Assembly: GCA_029844215.1 (NCBI GenBank)
Contig: CM056736.1
Span: 54,745,562-54,809,561, forward strand
Source: Przewalskia tangutica
Lineage: Eukaryota > Streptophyta > Magnoliopsida > Solanales > Solanaceae
Length of the DNA: 64,000 nt
Direction of reading: 5' to 3'
In this document: in pieces, positions 45,884 to 57,332 of the stretch
How the letters are laid out: every line of letters begins with the position of its first letter
Numbering within the stretch: position 1 is the first letter of the stretch
Made by a program: the position numbers and the translations under genes
Notes under the pieces: model-generated
Database searches by the model: none
What the model was told of the DNA's origin: nothing
The model's input: only the letters and a program-made list of their open reading frames with translations

Positions 45884-47216
45884 TGTTGCGATATTTCTGT
45901 ATGCTTACGCAAGTGTACGTATCGCTAAAGTAATAAAGATCTGTAAGACCGAGTTATCGTCCACAGAGACTGGTTTGTCAAGTACCGAATATCTAATCTA
46001 TGGTATCTATTTGGTTAACGTTATTTTGTTTGGATTTTTAACTAAGAATTACAAGTAAAGTAAAGTGCAAAAATTAAACTAATGATGATAATACTTCGCC
46101 GTTAAGACAGTTATGATGGGGATTAGGGTTTCCAATCTCCTCAACTATCCACTCTTTCACTTGTTAATGGAGGCTAATGACTATTCTTCTTATTAAGTTA
46201 GCAGGTTAACGAACATGTTCTATATTCCGGTTAGGACATATAAAACTCAACCTTGTGCATAAACCATCTATATTCCTATGATAGATTTTACCACACAGGA
46301 GGATTAAGAACAATAACCTTAAACACTACACAAGTATCGGCGTACTTTCGTCCGCGATTTTTGTCTAAACAACTACAACATATTCAAATCTCCCTTTTCA
46401 GATCTCGATTTGAAATTATATAAGTTATGACAATTAATGGCCATTCAATTATCAAACAACCAATACAATATTGAATAGATCTTAATATAGCTGAAGAAGA
46501 AATCACTAACAATGCATTAACTGTATGAAAAGAGTTTCAAGCGATTCAATGGAAACCCCTAATAAATAAATTAGCTCCTAGACATTGTCATGCTAAGAAC
46601 TAATTTAATATCCAACATAAACTGAAATAAAACAAATGGAAGAAAAAGAACTTGAACAAAAGTAGTCTCTAATCTTGCTCTGTAACCTCATTTCTAGCCT
46701 ACAAAGTATGATATGAAATATGAAAGGGTTTCAGGGTTTTATATCTGAGCAAAAGCTCGTTTTGGACCCTTTTACCCTTATTAAATTAGGCCAAATTTCA
46801 GCAAAAGTATGCGTGGCGCCGCGGCCCTAAATGGCCAAGAAAAACTGCTTGCTCACTGGAATTCCTGCGTCGCGGTGCTCACGATGGTCATTTCTGGCTT
46901 TCAGCTACTGGAATATTTATGCCTCGGCTCTAATTCCTTCGGTCGCGGCTCATCAGCGTCGCGGATCTTCATGCCTTGCGCCGCTGCCCTTGAGGCTGTT
47001 TCGTCCAGATTTCTTCCATTCTTCCCGAGACTCCTTTGGTTTGATTTCTTGGCCCTTTTATTATGCAATTCCATCCTCAAAAGTAGTATTTTCCCCTTTA
47101 TGACCGCTGTGACTCAAAAGAAAGAAAAATAAACCTAATATTATACTAAACGCTAAAGATAAGAGTAAAATACTAACTAAAAATGACTCAAAAGTGTATA
47201 TAAAATAGAATCAACA
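45884..47216 (-). repeat. ATH-1 5' LTR
   Basis: About 1,333 bp with inverted ends TGTTG/CAACA. Carries a GC-rich block at 46811-46990 with GGCGCCGCGGCCCT (46815-46828), a 14-mer also present in the T1 LTR (19961-19974). The open plus-strand frames there are antisense and I do not call them genes. Confidence 0.72.
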
Positions 47217-47288
47217 ACTAATTATAATATATTTACACTACTAATTATATTAATGTAGAGGTAATTATGGGATTGCCCCATAATTACT
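47217..47288 (-). repeat. COP-3 3' LTR fragment and polypurine tract
   Basis: Directly after the pol stop the minus strand reads CTGCGGGGGACCG (polypurine tract), then TTAGAGTAATTATGGGGCAA, a likely copia LTR start. Only about 70 bp remain before ATH-1. Confidence 0.6.
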
Positions 47289-47825
47289 CTAACGGTCCCC
47301 CGCAGTCTTAGCGGGAGGTTCTCGAATGTTAAGATTGTCCATGAAATCATCAAGGAGTACGCGTGGAAGACCTTTTGTGAAGATGTCAGCAATCAGATAA
47401 CGGGACGACACATGAAGAACACAGACTTGACCACGAGAAACTTTTTCTCGGACAAATATGATATTCATTTCAATATGTTTTGTGCGCTGATGCTGAACAA
47501 AATTTCCAGATAAGTAGGTCGCACTTACATTATCACAATATACCACTGTCACTTTGTCAATTGTACAATGTAACTCCAGCAGTAGATTTTAGAGCCAACA
47601 TGATTCAGTAACTACGTTGGCTACCTTGCGGTATTCCGCCTCAGCACTCGACCGAGAAAGTGTTGATTGACGTTTGGATGACCATAAAATGAGGTTGTCA
47701 CTCAAGAACACACAATAACCGAAAGTGGAACGACGTGTGTCCAGGCAACCACCCTAATCTGCATCTGTGTAGGCAGAGAGACGCGAGATGGAGGACTTAT
47801 ACAGATGAAGTCTGAAATGTAGAGT
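47289..47825 (-). pseudogene. COP-3 RNase H (pol C-terminus)
   Basis: Copia RNase H on the minus strand. Visible motifs in order: DTRRSTFGYCVFL, SSAEAEYR, VTVVYCDNVSATYLSGN, HQRTKHIEMNIIFVREKV and IADIFTKGLP, with the stop at 47291-47289. Two in-frame stops are present: one replaces the Trp expected after SAYTDAD (TGG to TAG), the other an Arg expected in WLRNLL (TAA). Both fit cytosine deamination rather than the base losses seen in the Tekay elements. RT continues at 57328 across N2. Confidence 0.9.
47821..47825. repeat. Target-site duplication AGAGT, left copy (N2)
   Basis: Immediately precedes TGTCACGACC. Identical to 57328-57332. Confidence 0.93.
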
Positions 47826-49613
47826 TGTCACGACCCGAACCTGGGCCCGTGACTGGTGCCTTACCCCGGGCACCCTAGTGATACAACATCAGAGTAATCA
47901 GCGGAACATAAACACATACATTAAACAAATGAAGTACAAAACGATGTCGAGAAAACTTGCCTTTCGGCATATATATAAATAACAACTTCTTACAAATGAG
48001 CAGTTTAATCCTTTTTACAAACCACGCTTACAAGATTACTACAGGACTTAAGAAATGATATGACAACAATGGCGGGGCGGGGCCCGCCATACCACGAATG
48101 TAAATACCTACAACGACAGGGACTATACCAAGATAAGCCTCGAGAAACGGAGCTTTCCCAACCAATGACTGTGACCCTAAGAGCGAGGATCAACGGCGGT
48201 GTACCTTTACTGCGGCATGAACGGCCCCGAAGGAGGTCGATAACAGTGCAGAGTATGTGAAACAAAATCGTAAATGAAATCATAGTAGTCTATATAAAGC
48301 GGAGACATGTATGATAACCAAACTACGATTCACAACAAATAAGCGATCATATCAAGTCGTGGACTCACGCCGAAGTCATCACTCGATATAACAATGGGTC
48401 TCACGCCCACAACATCAATCATGCCCGGAATACCTTCCTCACCGCTGGCGATCAATGATAGAAAAGCACCAAGGAATACATATGAACAACGGGTCCCACT
48501 GTGTCAATTAAAAAAGATGCGGGGTAAATGCGAAGGCATAGCCGACTACTAACACCAGCGGTACTAACAAGGTCATAAAATGTATCATGATATCTGTCTA
48601 CCGTCACATGATCAAAGCCGGTCGCTCTCCGCAATATCAAATGTGCGCGTCTAGCCCCGAACTCCGCGACTCGCATAGGCGATCTTATAGGCGCGTGAGG
48701 TATAACCCGCATCGAGGTAGCTACTCCCGGCATCGCCCCGGACTCGCGATCCGCATGGCCACGTAGACCGCATGACCATAAAGGCCGCACTAACTCGAAC
48801 TCTCGTAGCTCGCATAGGCCCCGAGGACCCGCGTGAGGTATTCTCGAATCATGGTCCTGCATCACCGAGTCTACCCGCGTGGAGGCGGCTTAACCCCTGG
48901 AAACACGGTGAGTGGTATAATACCAACATAACAGTTTATCGTTTAAACAACATAAGCACAATCAAGGGAAAACCCCTTTACACCAACGTCACAGAATACT
49001 AACACACGTAGCATCCTAATATGATTACTTATCAAAGCATCACGAAGGTATTACAAGGCTATCACAAACCAACACAATCAAGTTATACACACAAGGTACT
49101 TTCTACTATATGTCAACATGTTCGGGTTTCTATCCCCAAAGTACTTCATACATTAACCTTTTTTAAAAGATACGTTACTTTCACAAAAGTCACACAATAC
49201 CCGTAGTATATGAAAATAGAGTGATTATCTTTTGAAGTGAATCAAAACACTTATCTTTGTAAAATCAAGTAACAACATTATTATCCAAACGTCCAAGTTT
49301 GCCTAATTTCAAATGTTCACGTTTCTTATTTTAGAAAGGTTTCGTAGTTCATAGTCTTATTCATTTAAGAATACAATTCTCATTTAAAATATCTGAGAAA
49401 CATAAGTCTTATATGTGAGTAGGATATTCTTGTTTATAGCAATCTTATTACAGCAGCCATGATCTAGGAAACATCATTTTGTCTCATCTTAGCTTACATG
49501 CGGATGGAAGTTTCTCGATTTTAATAATACTAAATCTGTCAAAACATTTCCTTTTATTAACGCTGCAGTGGTTTGTCGATACACATTCTGATTTCCGAAA
49601 TCAGTAAAACATT

Positions 49614-49662
49614 CTTAAGCCGTTATTACCTAACTTCCCATAAAGCTAGTATAACTCTTAAG
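49614..49662 (-). other. LTR hairpin 1, N2 3' LTR
   Basis: CTTAAG/CTTAAG, GTTATTAC against GTATAAC (one bulged T), then the conserved loop. Confidence 0.68.
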
Positions 49663-49813
49663 TTTTCAAAAACCAAGTATTACTTCTTCTTTCGAAATGA
49701 TTCAAAAATCTTTTGAAATACTTCAAGTTCTTTATTAACACATAACAAGCCAGTTATAGTTCAGATCAGTTACCTTTTAAAAACCACAAGTATTTTCTTA
49801 CCAACATAAAGCT

Positions 49814-49846
49814 GTTATAACCAACTTCCCATAAAGCCGTTATAAC
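49814..49846 (-). other. LTR hairpin 2, N2 3' LTR
   Basis: GTTATAAC (49814-49821) and GTTATAAC (49839-49846), same loop core. Confidence 0.66.
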
Positions 49847-51293
49847 ACTTTATGTTTTAGACCAATCAAATACATTTAGCACATGTACGTCTACCGTACT
49901 ACATAGTTCACACATATCATGCTAGAAGAGATAGGAAGAGGTTCACATACCTCGCGACGAGTATCGACTAATAGCAAAACGCTCCAAGTACTTCCAACCG
50001 TCGGCTACTTCATAAGCCAAGTAGATCGCGCCACACGTAGTACTTCAACCTATAAGGCCACAAGGCGCTTATTAACATTTAGATCCCTTCGTAGAACATT
50101 CTACAGAAAATTCAAGCCTCCCTCCACACACAGCGTAAATCTCCTCTCTATCGGGGCGGCTATCAAGCCAACCGGGGTTCATACATCTAACCGGACGTGC
50201 ACAATTCTACCTCACAGAAAAGCTACACAAGTCTCATGTCTGATCTATGTAAATACTGATTCGATTACTCTTCTTTCGAAAAGGTTTCTTATTATTCAGG
50301 CTTAAGTCAAAAGACATTGCCGATAACAACGTTCAGTTCTATATATAGTATACTTCAACTATATAGTCTAACAACATGTAATTTCCAATTACAATAGAGG
50401 GACAAGATATTTACCTCGATAAGCCCATAATTATCCGAGTTTAAATGTCGATCCTGAGCAAGGTTTAGCTCTACTCAGTGCGCTCAGGCCGCTCCAAACA
50501 ACCCTTAGAAGTTCTAACCAACTTCTACTTAATACTCCAACTAACTATGGAGAATTTCCTTAGGGTTTCGGTTTTGTATGAAGGAAGTATAATAGTATTT
50601 ACGGGCTTTTAGTATAAGTATAACCTTAGAATACTACAAGGTATCTGGCTAAGGTAATTGGGCATTATAACAATACTTTTGAGAGTATTTCTACCAAGAG
50701 GGGGTATTATACGAAAACAACTAGGCTAGGGGTACCCAGCTAGCACCCTGAGAGGGGTGTCTACCCCTCGGCCTACCCCACTAGGGGGGGGACTCTCGGC
50801 CAAGGGGGGGAGAGAGGGGCTCTCGGCCAAGACACTACTCTAAGGGGGAAGGAAGAAGCTTTCAAGACTTAGGCAATTTGTGGATGAATTAGTCTTCAAA
50901 GGGGTGGGTATTTATAGGTCAAGTGAAGGCCAACCAATGGCCAAGATCTAGCCAAGTGCACCTTATCCATCTACCACCAAAATATCCTACCAACCCCTTG
51001 ACCAACCAATGGCCATTCGGCCAACCTCCCTTTACCGCCCAAGGTGTTCCAATGAGAGGGTGACAAGTGTCGCCCTCTTGTTGGTCCAAAATGTTTCGTC
51101 TCTCGGAAAAATCCGCAAAAATTAAAAATGACATAGCCGGAAATTCCCCTACGAAAGCTGTGAAAACGTTTCGTCGAAAAACGACTCTAACCGGGTGTTG
51201 TGAACAAAATTAATTTCGGCCAAGCCTAATTCTCAAGTTCAAATTTTCTACGTACGTCCTTACGTACATACTCGGGAAATACGGGGTATAACA

Positions 51294-51306
51294 TTCTCCC
51301 CTCCTT
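51294..51306 (-). other. N2 polypurine tract
   Basis: TAAGGAGGGGAGAA on the element strand next to the 3' LTR. Confidence 0.85.
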
Positions 51307-52950
51307 AGAAACATTCGTCCCGAATGTTCCTTCTAAGTCTCAAAACAAACGTGCGCCAGTATAGTCTTCACTACCATACTTACGAAACAATCACGCCACG
51401 CGGCGCGACCATGCGCGCAAAATACTTATATCCAAGTCCACGAGGAAACACCTCTAACATCATAAAGCATACCACTTTTGTCACTTTGCCGCGAGGTTCT
51501 AGTGTCACTCCGGCGACCCAACAAATGGTACCGGACTACATGCGATCCCTGAGGCTGTCGTACACTCGAACTCTTACCACATTTCTGATACTGCTTCAGT
51601 TTCCAAAACTCGGGGTTACTATCTCTAACGTGGTCATCATTAACTGGGAACACTGCGGATGGATCTCGATACTTTCCGATCATAACAATACGAAGATCGA
51701 CATACTGCCTCCTAAGTCGGACGGCAAAAGCTAACATATAGGCAACCTGGCCTATTCTTCACATGGACTCAAAGGCCCAAAGTAACTCGGGCTAAGTTCC
51801 CTCTGTATTCCAAAACTCGTCACACCCACCCCGGGGTGGTACTTTCAAGAAGACCGTCGGCTGAACTCTGGCGTCGTCGCGATTATCCGCACGATTTCTC
51901 CGAGCTGCGGAACCTCTTCTAGACAAGCTTTACTCTATCCACGATCTGCTGGAACAAGCTGAACCAACTATCTCGAATCTTGCCAACGTCCGAACCAATC
52001 AACCGTGACTTACACTTCCGCCCTACAAGGCGTCACAAGGCGATATCCGAACCGAAATGGTATCTATAAAACACTTCCCAACGGAGATAACAATTCTCGC
52101 AACTATCCTCAAATCAAACACCGGCGAGGCGAATGTGATTCGAGACTCACTCGAGTTCTTAACCTTGGTAAAACTTCCGAAACAAAAACAGTGCACTGGC
52201 TCCACATGCGCCATAAGGTGAAGGTAGGCACCGTGCGACCTTACAACTTTTACGATATATCATCTCGCATAACCTGCCGAGTAAGCGGTCTTTGCTAGAA
52301 GACAAGGCGGTGACCTCGCCGGCCCGACTCTTGGTCGAATCGTCCACGAATTAAATGCGTTGGTTAACTAAACTCGGGCTAACACCCTCGTAACCCCAAC
52401 CCAAAGCGGGACCACCACAACCGACCCACGCAAACTGCCGCGGGTTGACCCGCAACGTGGCCTCAACCCGACCCGGCAACGCGCATCATACTAGCTCCCC
52501 GAACCGGAACAATCTCACTAATCACGTTACGAAAACCTAGCGGTCTTCTTAGCTCAACTACCCTCTTTCATTCCACACTACTCAGGGACTAATCCCACCA
52601 ACATAACTCACGTGCACTATGCACTCCTATAAGGGTCAAACATAAACAATACATCTCTTACTCGAGATGGCCTTACCTCTAAGGTCTCTACGTATAAAAC
52701 TCTAAGGCTCACACCTTCTCTATCCCCCAAAATCTTACTCGGTTAACCCACCATGATTTCTAATCACAACTAACACACTGCTATCAGAACATAGCACTTA
52801 AGGTATACTCACCTTAACACACATACAGATCTCTAGAGGGTTAAGGATATATCTATATCTACTGCTTCACTCCCCTTAGTCGTTCTAATCAAACCTGCCC
52901 CGTAGGGCGCATAGCTAAGGAAGATGACAAACTACCCACCGATCCTGAAG
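51307..52950 (-). pseudogene. N2 degenerate integrase C-terminus
   Basis: Better preserved than in N1. The 103-residue piece at 51426-51737 contains RRQYVDLRIVMIGKYRDPSA then VFPVNDDHVRDSN, which I align by position with HVSMLRKCIGDPSRVHPIHE of T1. Just upstream, near 51840-51910, the strand encodes a RADNRDDARV-like stretch resembling the basic segment before the integrase tail. 52023-52347 gives only weak resemblance to the core. No catalytic residues can be assigned. The shared remnant in N1 and N2 shows that it was fixed before both copies moved. Confidence 0.52.
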
Positions 52951-53672
52951 GCTAAGTCCTTCCGCAAGGACACTCTTTCGACATCAGACCACGGCGGTCG
53001 GTACAACAAGTACCAACTAAAAGACGACATTCCCGAGATGGCGCTGCCACGCTGTGAACATCGAGAAAAGCGAATCGGATGGTGGAACGCCCGTGTATTT
53101 GTGAGCGGAAGCTCGGAGCTCGACCAACTCTGCGTACCTCGAACGTCACGAACCACGCGGAGGACCTTTACGCGCTGGTGGATGTGCATAATCTAATCTC
53201 GGTGAGGCGTCTGCCTCAAAAGTTACTAAAGGACCTTCTTGCTCGGCCTCTTCGTCGCCCGTTAACCCGTCGATCTCTATGTTTTTCGGCCTGCTGCGCA
53301 TAAGCCCGTACACAGGCCATGCTCAAGCCCAACTGAAGAATTACTCTGGCACAACCCTCTCTTAGATAGTCATCAAGACTCGCGGTACATCGGTATACTC
53401 TCTGGTAGTCAAATCCATAGTTAGTAACAGGGTCGCCTCCTTGAAATCTATATTCTCTGTTCCCGGTCGTGGAACTGAAGGTTCAAATATCATGGCGCGA
53501 TGAGGCTCGCCGCCGTGCTAAACTCTTTGAAGTGGTGACGTCGCAGAACTCCCCGAATGAAGCACCACCCAAGGTGGTAATTGGGCCTGTGCCCACGTAA
53601 CCCTCTGTACTCTACTCGCAGCTCCCTCGGCTGCCTTGCCCTCCTGGGCCCGGGTTGCCCTACGCGGAGGCA
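52951..53672 (-). pseudogene. N2 gag-like remnant
   Basis: Sister of the N1 gag-like region. The start codon context (ATGCCTCCGCGTAG on the minus strand, 53672-53660) and the TRAQEGKAAEGAASR-type opening are present. The later part, corresponding to TGLDDYLRE and the QQ-rich linker, lies near 53150-53390. Frames are more broken than in N1, and 53500-53530 is altered compared with it. As in N1 the central gag core is missing. Confidence 0.6.
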
Positions 53673-53784
53673 TAACGGTAAGGGAAAGAAATACGTTAGA
53701 GGGTTCAACTTACAACACAGCTCTAAGGCACGATCTCAGAGTGAGAAGAAATAGAAACCAATCCTAAATATCCTATAGCCTCCT

Positions 53785-53812
53785 GATTATTGGTGTGGTG
53801 CACGCGATAATC
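53785..53812 (-). other. Leader hairpin remnant, N2
   Basis: 28 nt: the GTGCAC palindrome (53798-53803) and the outer arms remain, but six bases of one inner arm are missing, so the full stem cannot form. Confidence 0.6.
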
Positions 53813-53858
53813 AAGACTCTACTGGATACGGTCTGTAGACACTTTCCGAGGATTAACT

Positions 53859-53870
53859 GCTCTGATACCA
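53859..53870 (-). other. N2 primer-binding site
   Basis: Intact TGGTATCAGAGC on the minus strand. Confidence 0.92.
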
Positions 53871-55653
53871 CTTTTGTCACGACCCGAACCTGGGCCCGTG
53901 ACTGGTGCCTTACCCCGGGCACCCTAGTGATACAACATCAGAGTAATCAGCGGAACATAAACACATACATGAAACAAATGAAGTACCAAGCGATGTCGAG
54001 GAAAACTTGCCTTTGGCATATATATAAATAACAACTCTTACAAATGAACAGTTTAATCCTTTTTACAAACCACGCTTACAGCGATTACTACGGACCTAAG
54101 AAATGATATGACAACAATGGCGGGACGGGGCCGCCATACCACGAATGTAAATACCTACAACGGCGAGGACTATACGAAGATAAGCCTCGGAGAAGCGGAG
54201 CTTTCCCAAACGAAATTGTGACCCTAGAGCGAGGATCAACGGCGGTGTACCTTTACTGCGGCATGAACGCGGCCGGAAGAGGTCGATCTAACAGTGCAGA
54301 GTATGTGAAATGAAAATATGTAAATGAAATCATAGTAGTCTATATAAAGCGGGAGACATGTATGATAACCAAACTACGATTCCTGACAAATAGCGATCAT
54401 ATCAAGTCGGGACTCACGCCCTCGAAGTCATCACTCGATATAACAATGGGTCTCACGCCCACAACATCAATCATGCGCGAGAATACCTTCCTCATCGGCG
54501 ATCAATGATAGAAAAGCACCAAGGAATATATATGAACAACAGGTCCCACCTGTGTCCAATTAAAACAGTACGGGGTAAGTACGAAGGCATAGCCGACTAC
54601 TAACACCCACAGTACCAACAAGGTCATAAACTGTGTCATGATATCTGTCTAGACCGTCACATGATCAAAGCTGTTCGCTCTCCCGCAATATCAAATGTGC
54701 GCGTCTAGCCTCGAACTCCCCGACTCCGCATAGGCCGATCATAGGCCCGCATGAGGTATAACCCGCGTCGGTAGCTACTCCCGGCGTAAATCGCGGACTC
54801 GCGATCCGCATGGCCACATGCACGCATGACCATAAAGGCCGCTAACACCTGGAACTCTCGTAGCTCGCGTAGGCCCCGGGACCCGCATGAGGTATTCTCG
54901 AATCATGGTCCTGCATCGCCGAGTCTACCCGCGTCGGAGGCGGCTTAACCCGGAAACACGGTGAGTGGTATAATACCAACATAACGGTTTATCGTTTAAA
55001 CAACATAAGCACAATCGAGAAAACCCTTTACACCAACGTCACGGAATACTAACACACGTAGCGTCCTAATATGATTACTTATCAAAGCATCACGAAGGTA
55101 TTACAAGGCTATCACAAACCAACACAATCAAGTTATACACACAAGGTACTTTCTACTATATGTCAACATGTTGGGTTTCTATCCCCAAAGTACTTCATAC
55201 ATTAACCTTTTTTAAAAGATACGTTACTTTCACAAAAGTCACACAATACGTAGTATATGAAAATAGAGTGATTATCTTTTGAAGTGAATCAAAACACTTA
55301 TCTTTGTAAAATCAAGTAACAACATTATTATCCAAACGCCCAGTTTGCCTAATTTCAAATGTTCACGTTTCTTATTTTAGAAAGGTTTAAGTAGTTCATA
55401 GTCTTATTCATTTAAGAATACAATTCTCATTTAAAATATCCGAGAAACATAAGTCTTATATGTGAGTAGGATATTCTTGTTTATAGCAATCTTATTACAA
55501 TGACCATGATCTAGGAAACATCATTTTGTCTCATCTTAGCTTATGCGGATGGAAGTTTCTCACGATTTTAATAATACTAAATCACAAAACATTTCCTTTT
55601 ATTAACGCCGATGGTTTGTCGATACACATTCGATTTCAAATCGAGAAAACATT

Positions 55654-55701
55654 CTTAAGCGTTATTACCTAACTTCCCATAAAGCTAGTATAACTCTTAA
55701 G
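55654..55701 (-). other. LTR hairpin 1, N2 5' LTR
   Basis: CTTAAG/CTTAAG and GTTATTAC/GTATAAC around the conserved loop, same bulged T as in the partner LTR. Confidence 0.68.
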
Positions 55702-55850
55702 TTTTCAAAAACCAAATATTACTTCTTCTTTGAAATGATTCAAAAATCTTTTGAAATACTTCAAGTTCTTTATTAACACATAACAAGCGATTATAGTTCG
55801 GATCGATTACCTTTTAAAAACCACAAGTATTTTCTTACCAACATAAAGTC

Positions 55851-55883
55851 ATTATAACCAACTTCCCATAAAGCCGTTATAAC
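55851..55883 (-). other. LTR hairpin 2, N2 5' LTR
   Basis: ATTATAAC (55851-55858) and GTTATAAC (55876-55883). Confidence 0.6.
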
Positions 55884-56942
55884 ACTTTATGTTTTAGACC
55901 AATCAAATACATTTAGCACGTATGCGTCTACCGTACTACATAGTTCACACATATCATGCTAGAAGAGATAGGAAGAGGTTCACATACCTCGCGGCGAGTA
56001 TCGACTAATAGCAAAACGCTCAAGTACTTCCAACCGTCGGCTACTTCATAAGCCAAGTAGATCGCGCCACACGTAGTACTTCAACCTATAAGGCCACAAG
56101 GCGCTTATTAACATTTAGATCCGCCGTAGAACATTCTACGAAAATTCTAAGCCTCCCCACACATGGCAGCGTAAATCTCCTCTCTATCGGTAGGCTATCA
56201 AGCCAACCGGGGGCTTCATACATCTAACCGGACATGCACAATTCTACCTCAGAAAAGCTACACAAGTCTCATGTAATACGGTCCTATGTAAATCTGATTC
56301 GATTACTCTTCTTGAAAAGGTTTCTTATTATTCAGCTTAAGTCAAAAGACATTGCGATAACAACGTTCAGTTCTATATATAGTATACTTCAACTATATAG
56401 TCTAACAACATGTAATTTCCAATTACAATAGAGGACAAGATATTTACCTCGATAAGCCCATAATTATCCGAGTTTAAATGTCGATCTGAGCAAGGTTTAG
56501 CTCTACTCCGTGCGCTCCGATCCGCTCCAAACAACCCTTAGAAGTTCTAACCAACTTCTACTTAATACTCCACTAACTATGGAGAATTTCCTTAGGGTTT
56601 CGGTTTTGTGACTGAAGGGAAGTATAATAGTATTTCTGGGCTTTTCGTATAAGTATAACCTTAGAATACTACAAGGTATACGGCTAAGGTAATTGGGCAT
56701 TATAACAATACTTTTGAGAGTATTTCTACCAAGAGGGGGGGTATTATACGAAAACAACTAGGCTAGGGGGGGTACCCCACGGCTAGCACCCAAGGAGGGG
56801 GTGTCTACCTGGCCTACTGCCACTGGGGACTCTCGACGAAGGGGAGAGAGGGGCTCTCGGCCAAGACACTACTCTAAGGGGGAAGGAAGAAGCTTTCAAG
56901 ACTTAGGCAATTTGTGGATGAATTAGTCTTCAAAGGGGTGGG

Positions 56943-56950
56943 TATTTATA
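56943..56950 (-). promoter_or_regulatory. TATA box, N2 5' LTR
   Basis: TATAAATA on the element strand, in the shared context. Confidence 0.7.
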
Positions 56951-57327
56951 GGTCAAGTGAAGGCCAACCAATGGCCAAGATCTAGCCAAGTGCACCTTAT
57001 CCATCTACCACCAAAATATCCTACCATCCCCTTGACCAACCAATGGCCATTCGGCCAACCTCCCTTCACCGCCCAAGGTGTTCCAATGAGAGGGTGACAA
57101 GTGTCGCCCTCTTGTTGGTCCAAAATGTTTCGTCTCTCGGAAAAATCCGCAAAAATTAAAAATGACATAGCCGGAAATTCCCCTACGAAAGCTGTGAAAA
57201 CGTTTCGTCGAAAAACGACTCTAACCGGGTGTTTTGAACAAAATTAATTTCGGCCAAGCCTAATTCTCAAGTTCAAATTTTCTACGTACGTCCTTACGTA
57301 CATACTTGGGAAATACGGGGTATAACA

Positions 57328-57332
57328 AGAGT
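57328..57332. repeat. Target-site duplication AGAGT, right copy (N2)
   Basis: Directly follows TATAACA. Identical to 47821-47825. Confidence 0.93.

Larger units (their letters stand above)
47826..51293 (-). repeat. N2 3' LTR
   Basis: 3,468 bp. TATTTATA at 50909-50916, G-rich tracts at 50695-50835, hairpin 1 at 49614-49662, hairpin 2 at 49814-49846, CCGCAT-type zone at 48660-48900. Keeps several CTG/CAG sites that its partner lacks. Confidence 0.93.
47826..57327 (-). mobile_element. N2, complete non-autonomous Tekay-type element
   Basis: 9,502 bp. 3' LTR 47826-51293, internal region of 2.58 kb (51294-53874), 5' LTR 53875-57327, perfect 5-bp duplication AGAGT. Same architecture as N1: gag-like start, central deletion, integrase-like remnant, intact primer site and polypurine tract. 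The insertion splits the COP-3 pol between RT and RNase H, and the coding text on the two sides is continuous once one copy of the duplication is set aside. Confidence 0.94.
53875..57327 (-). repeat. N2 5' LTR
   Basis: 3,453 bp. TATA box at 56943-56950, G-rich tracts at 56735-56850, hairpin 1 at 55654-55701, hairpin 2 at 55851-55883, CCGCAT-type zone at 54700-54950. Differences from the partner LTR cluster at CHG trinucleotides, e.g. CTGATTTCCGAAATCAG (49588-49604) against CGATTTCAAATCGAG (55631-55645). Confidence 0.93.

Noticed and set aside
46809..47132. Overlapping open frames of 90 and 107 codons
   Set aside because: Antisense in the ATH-1 LTR. They are open because the block is GC-rich, and two different frames are open at once.
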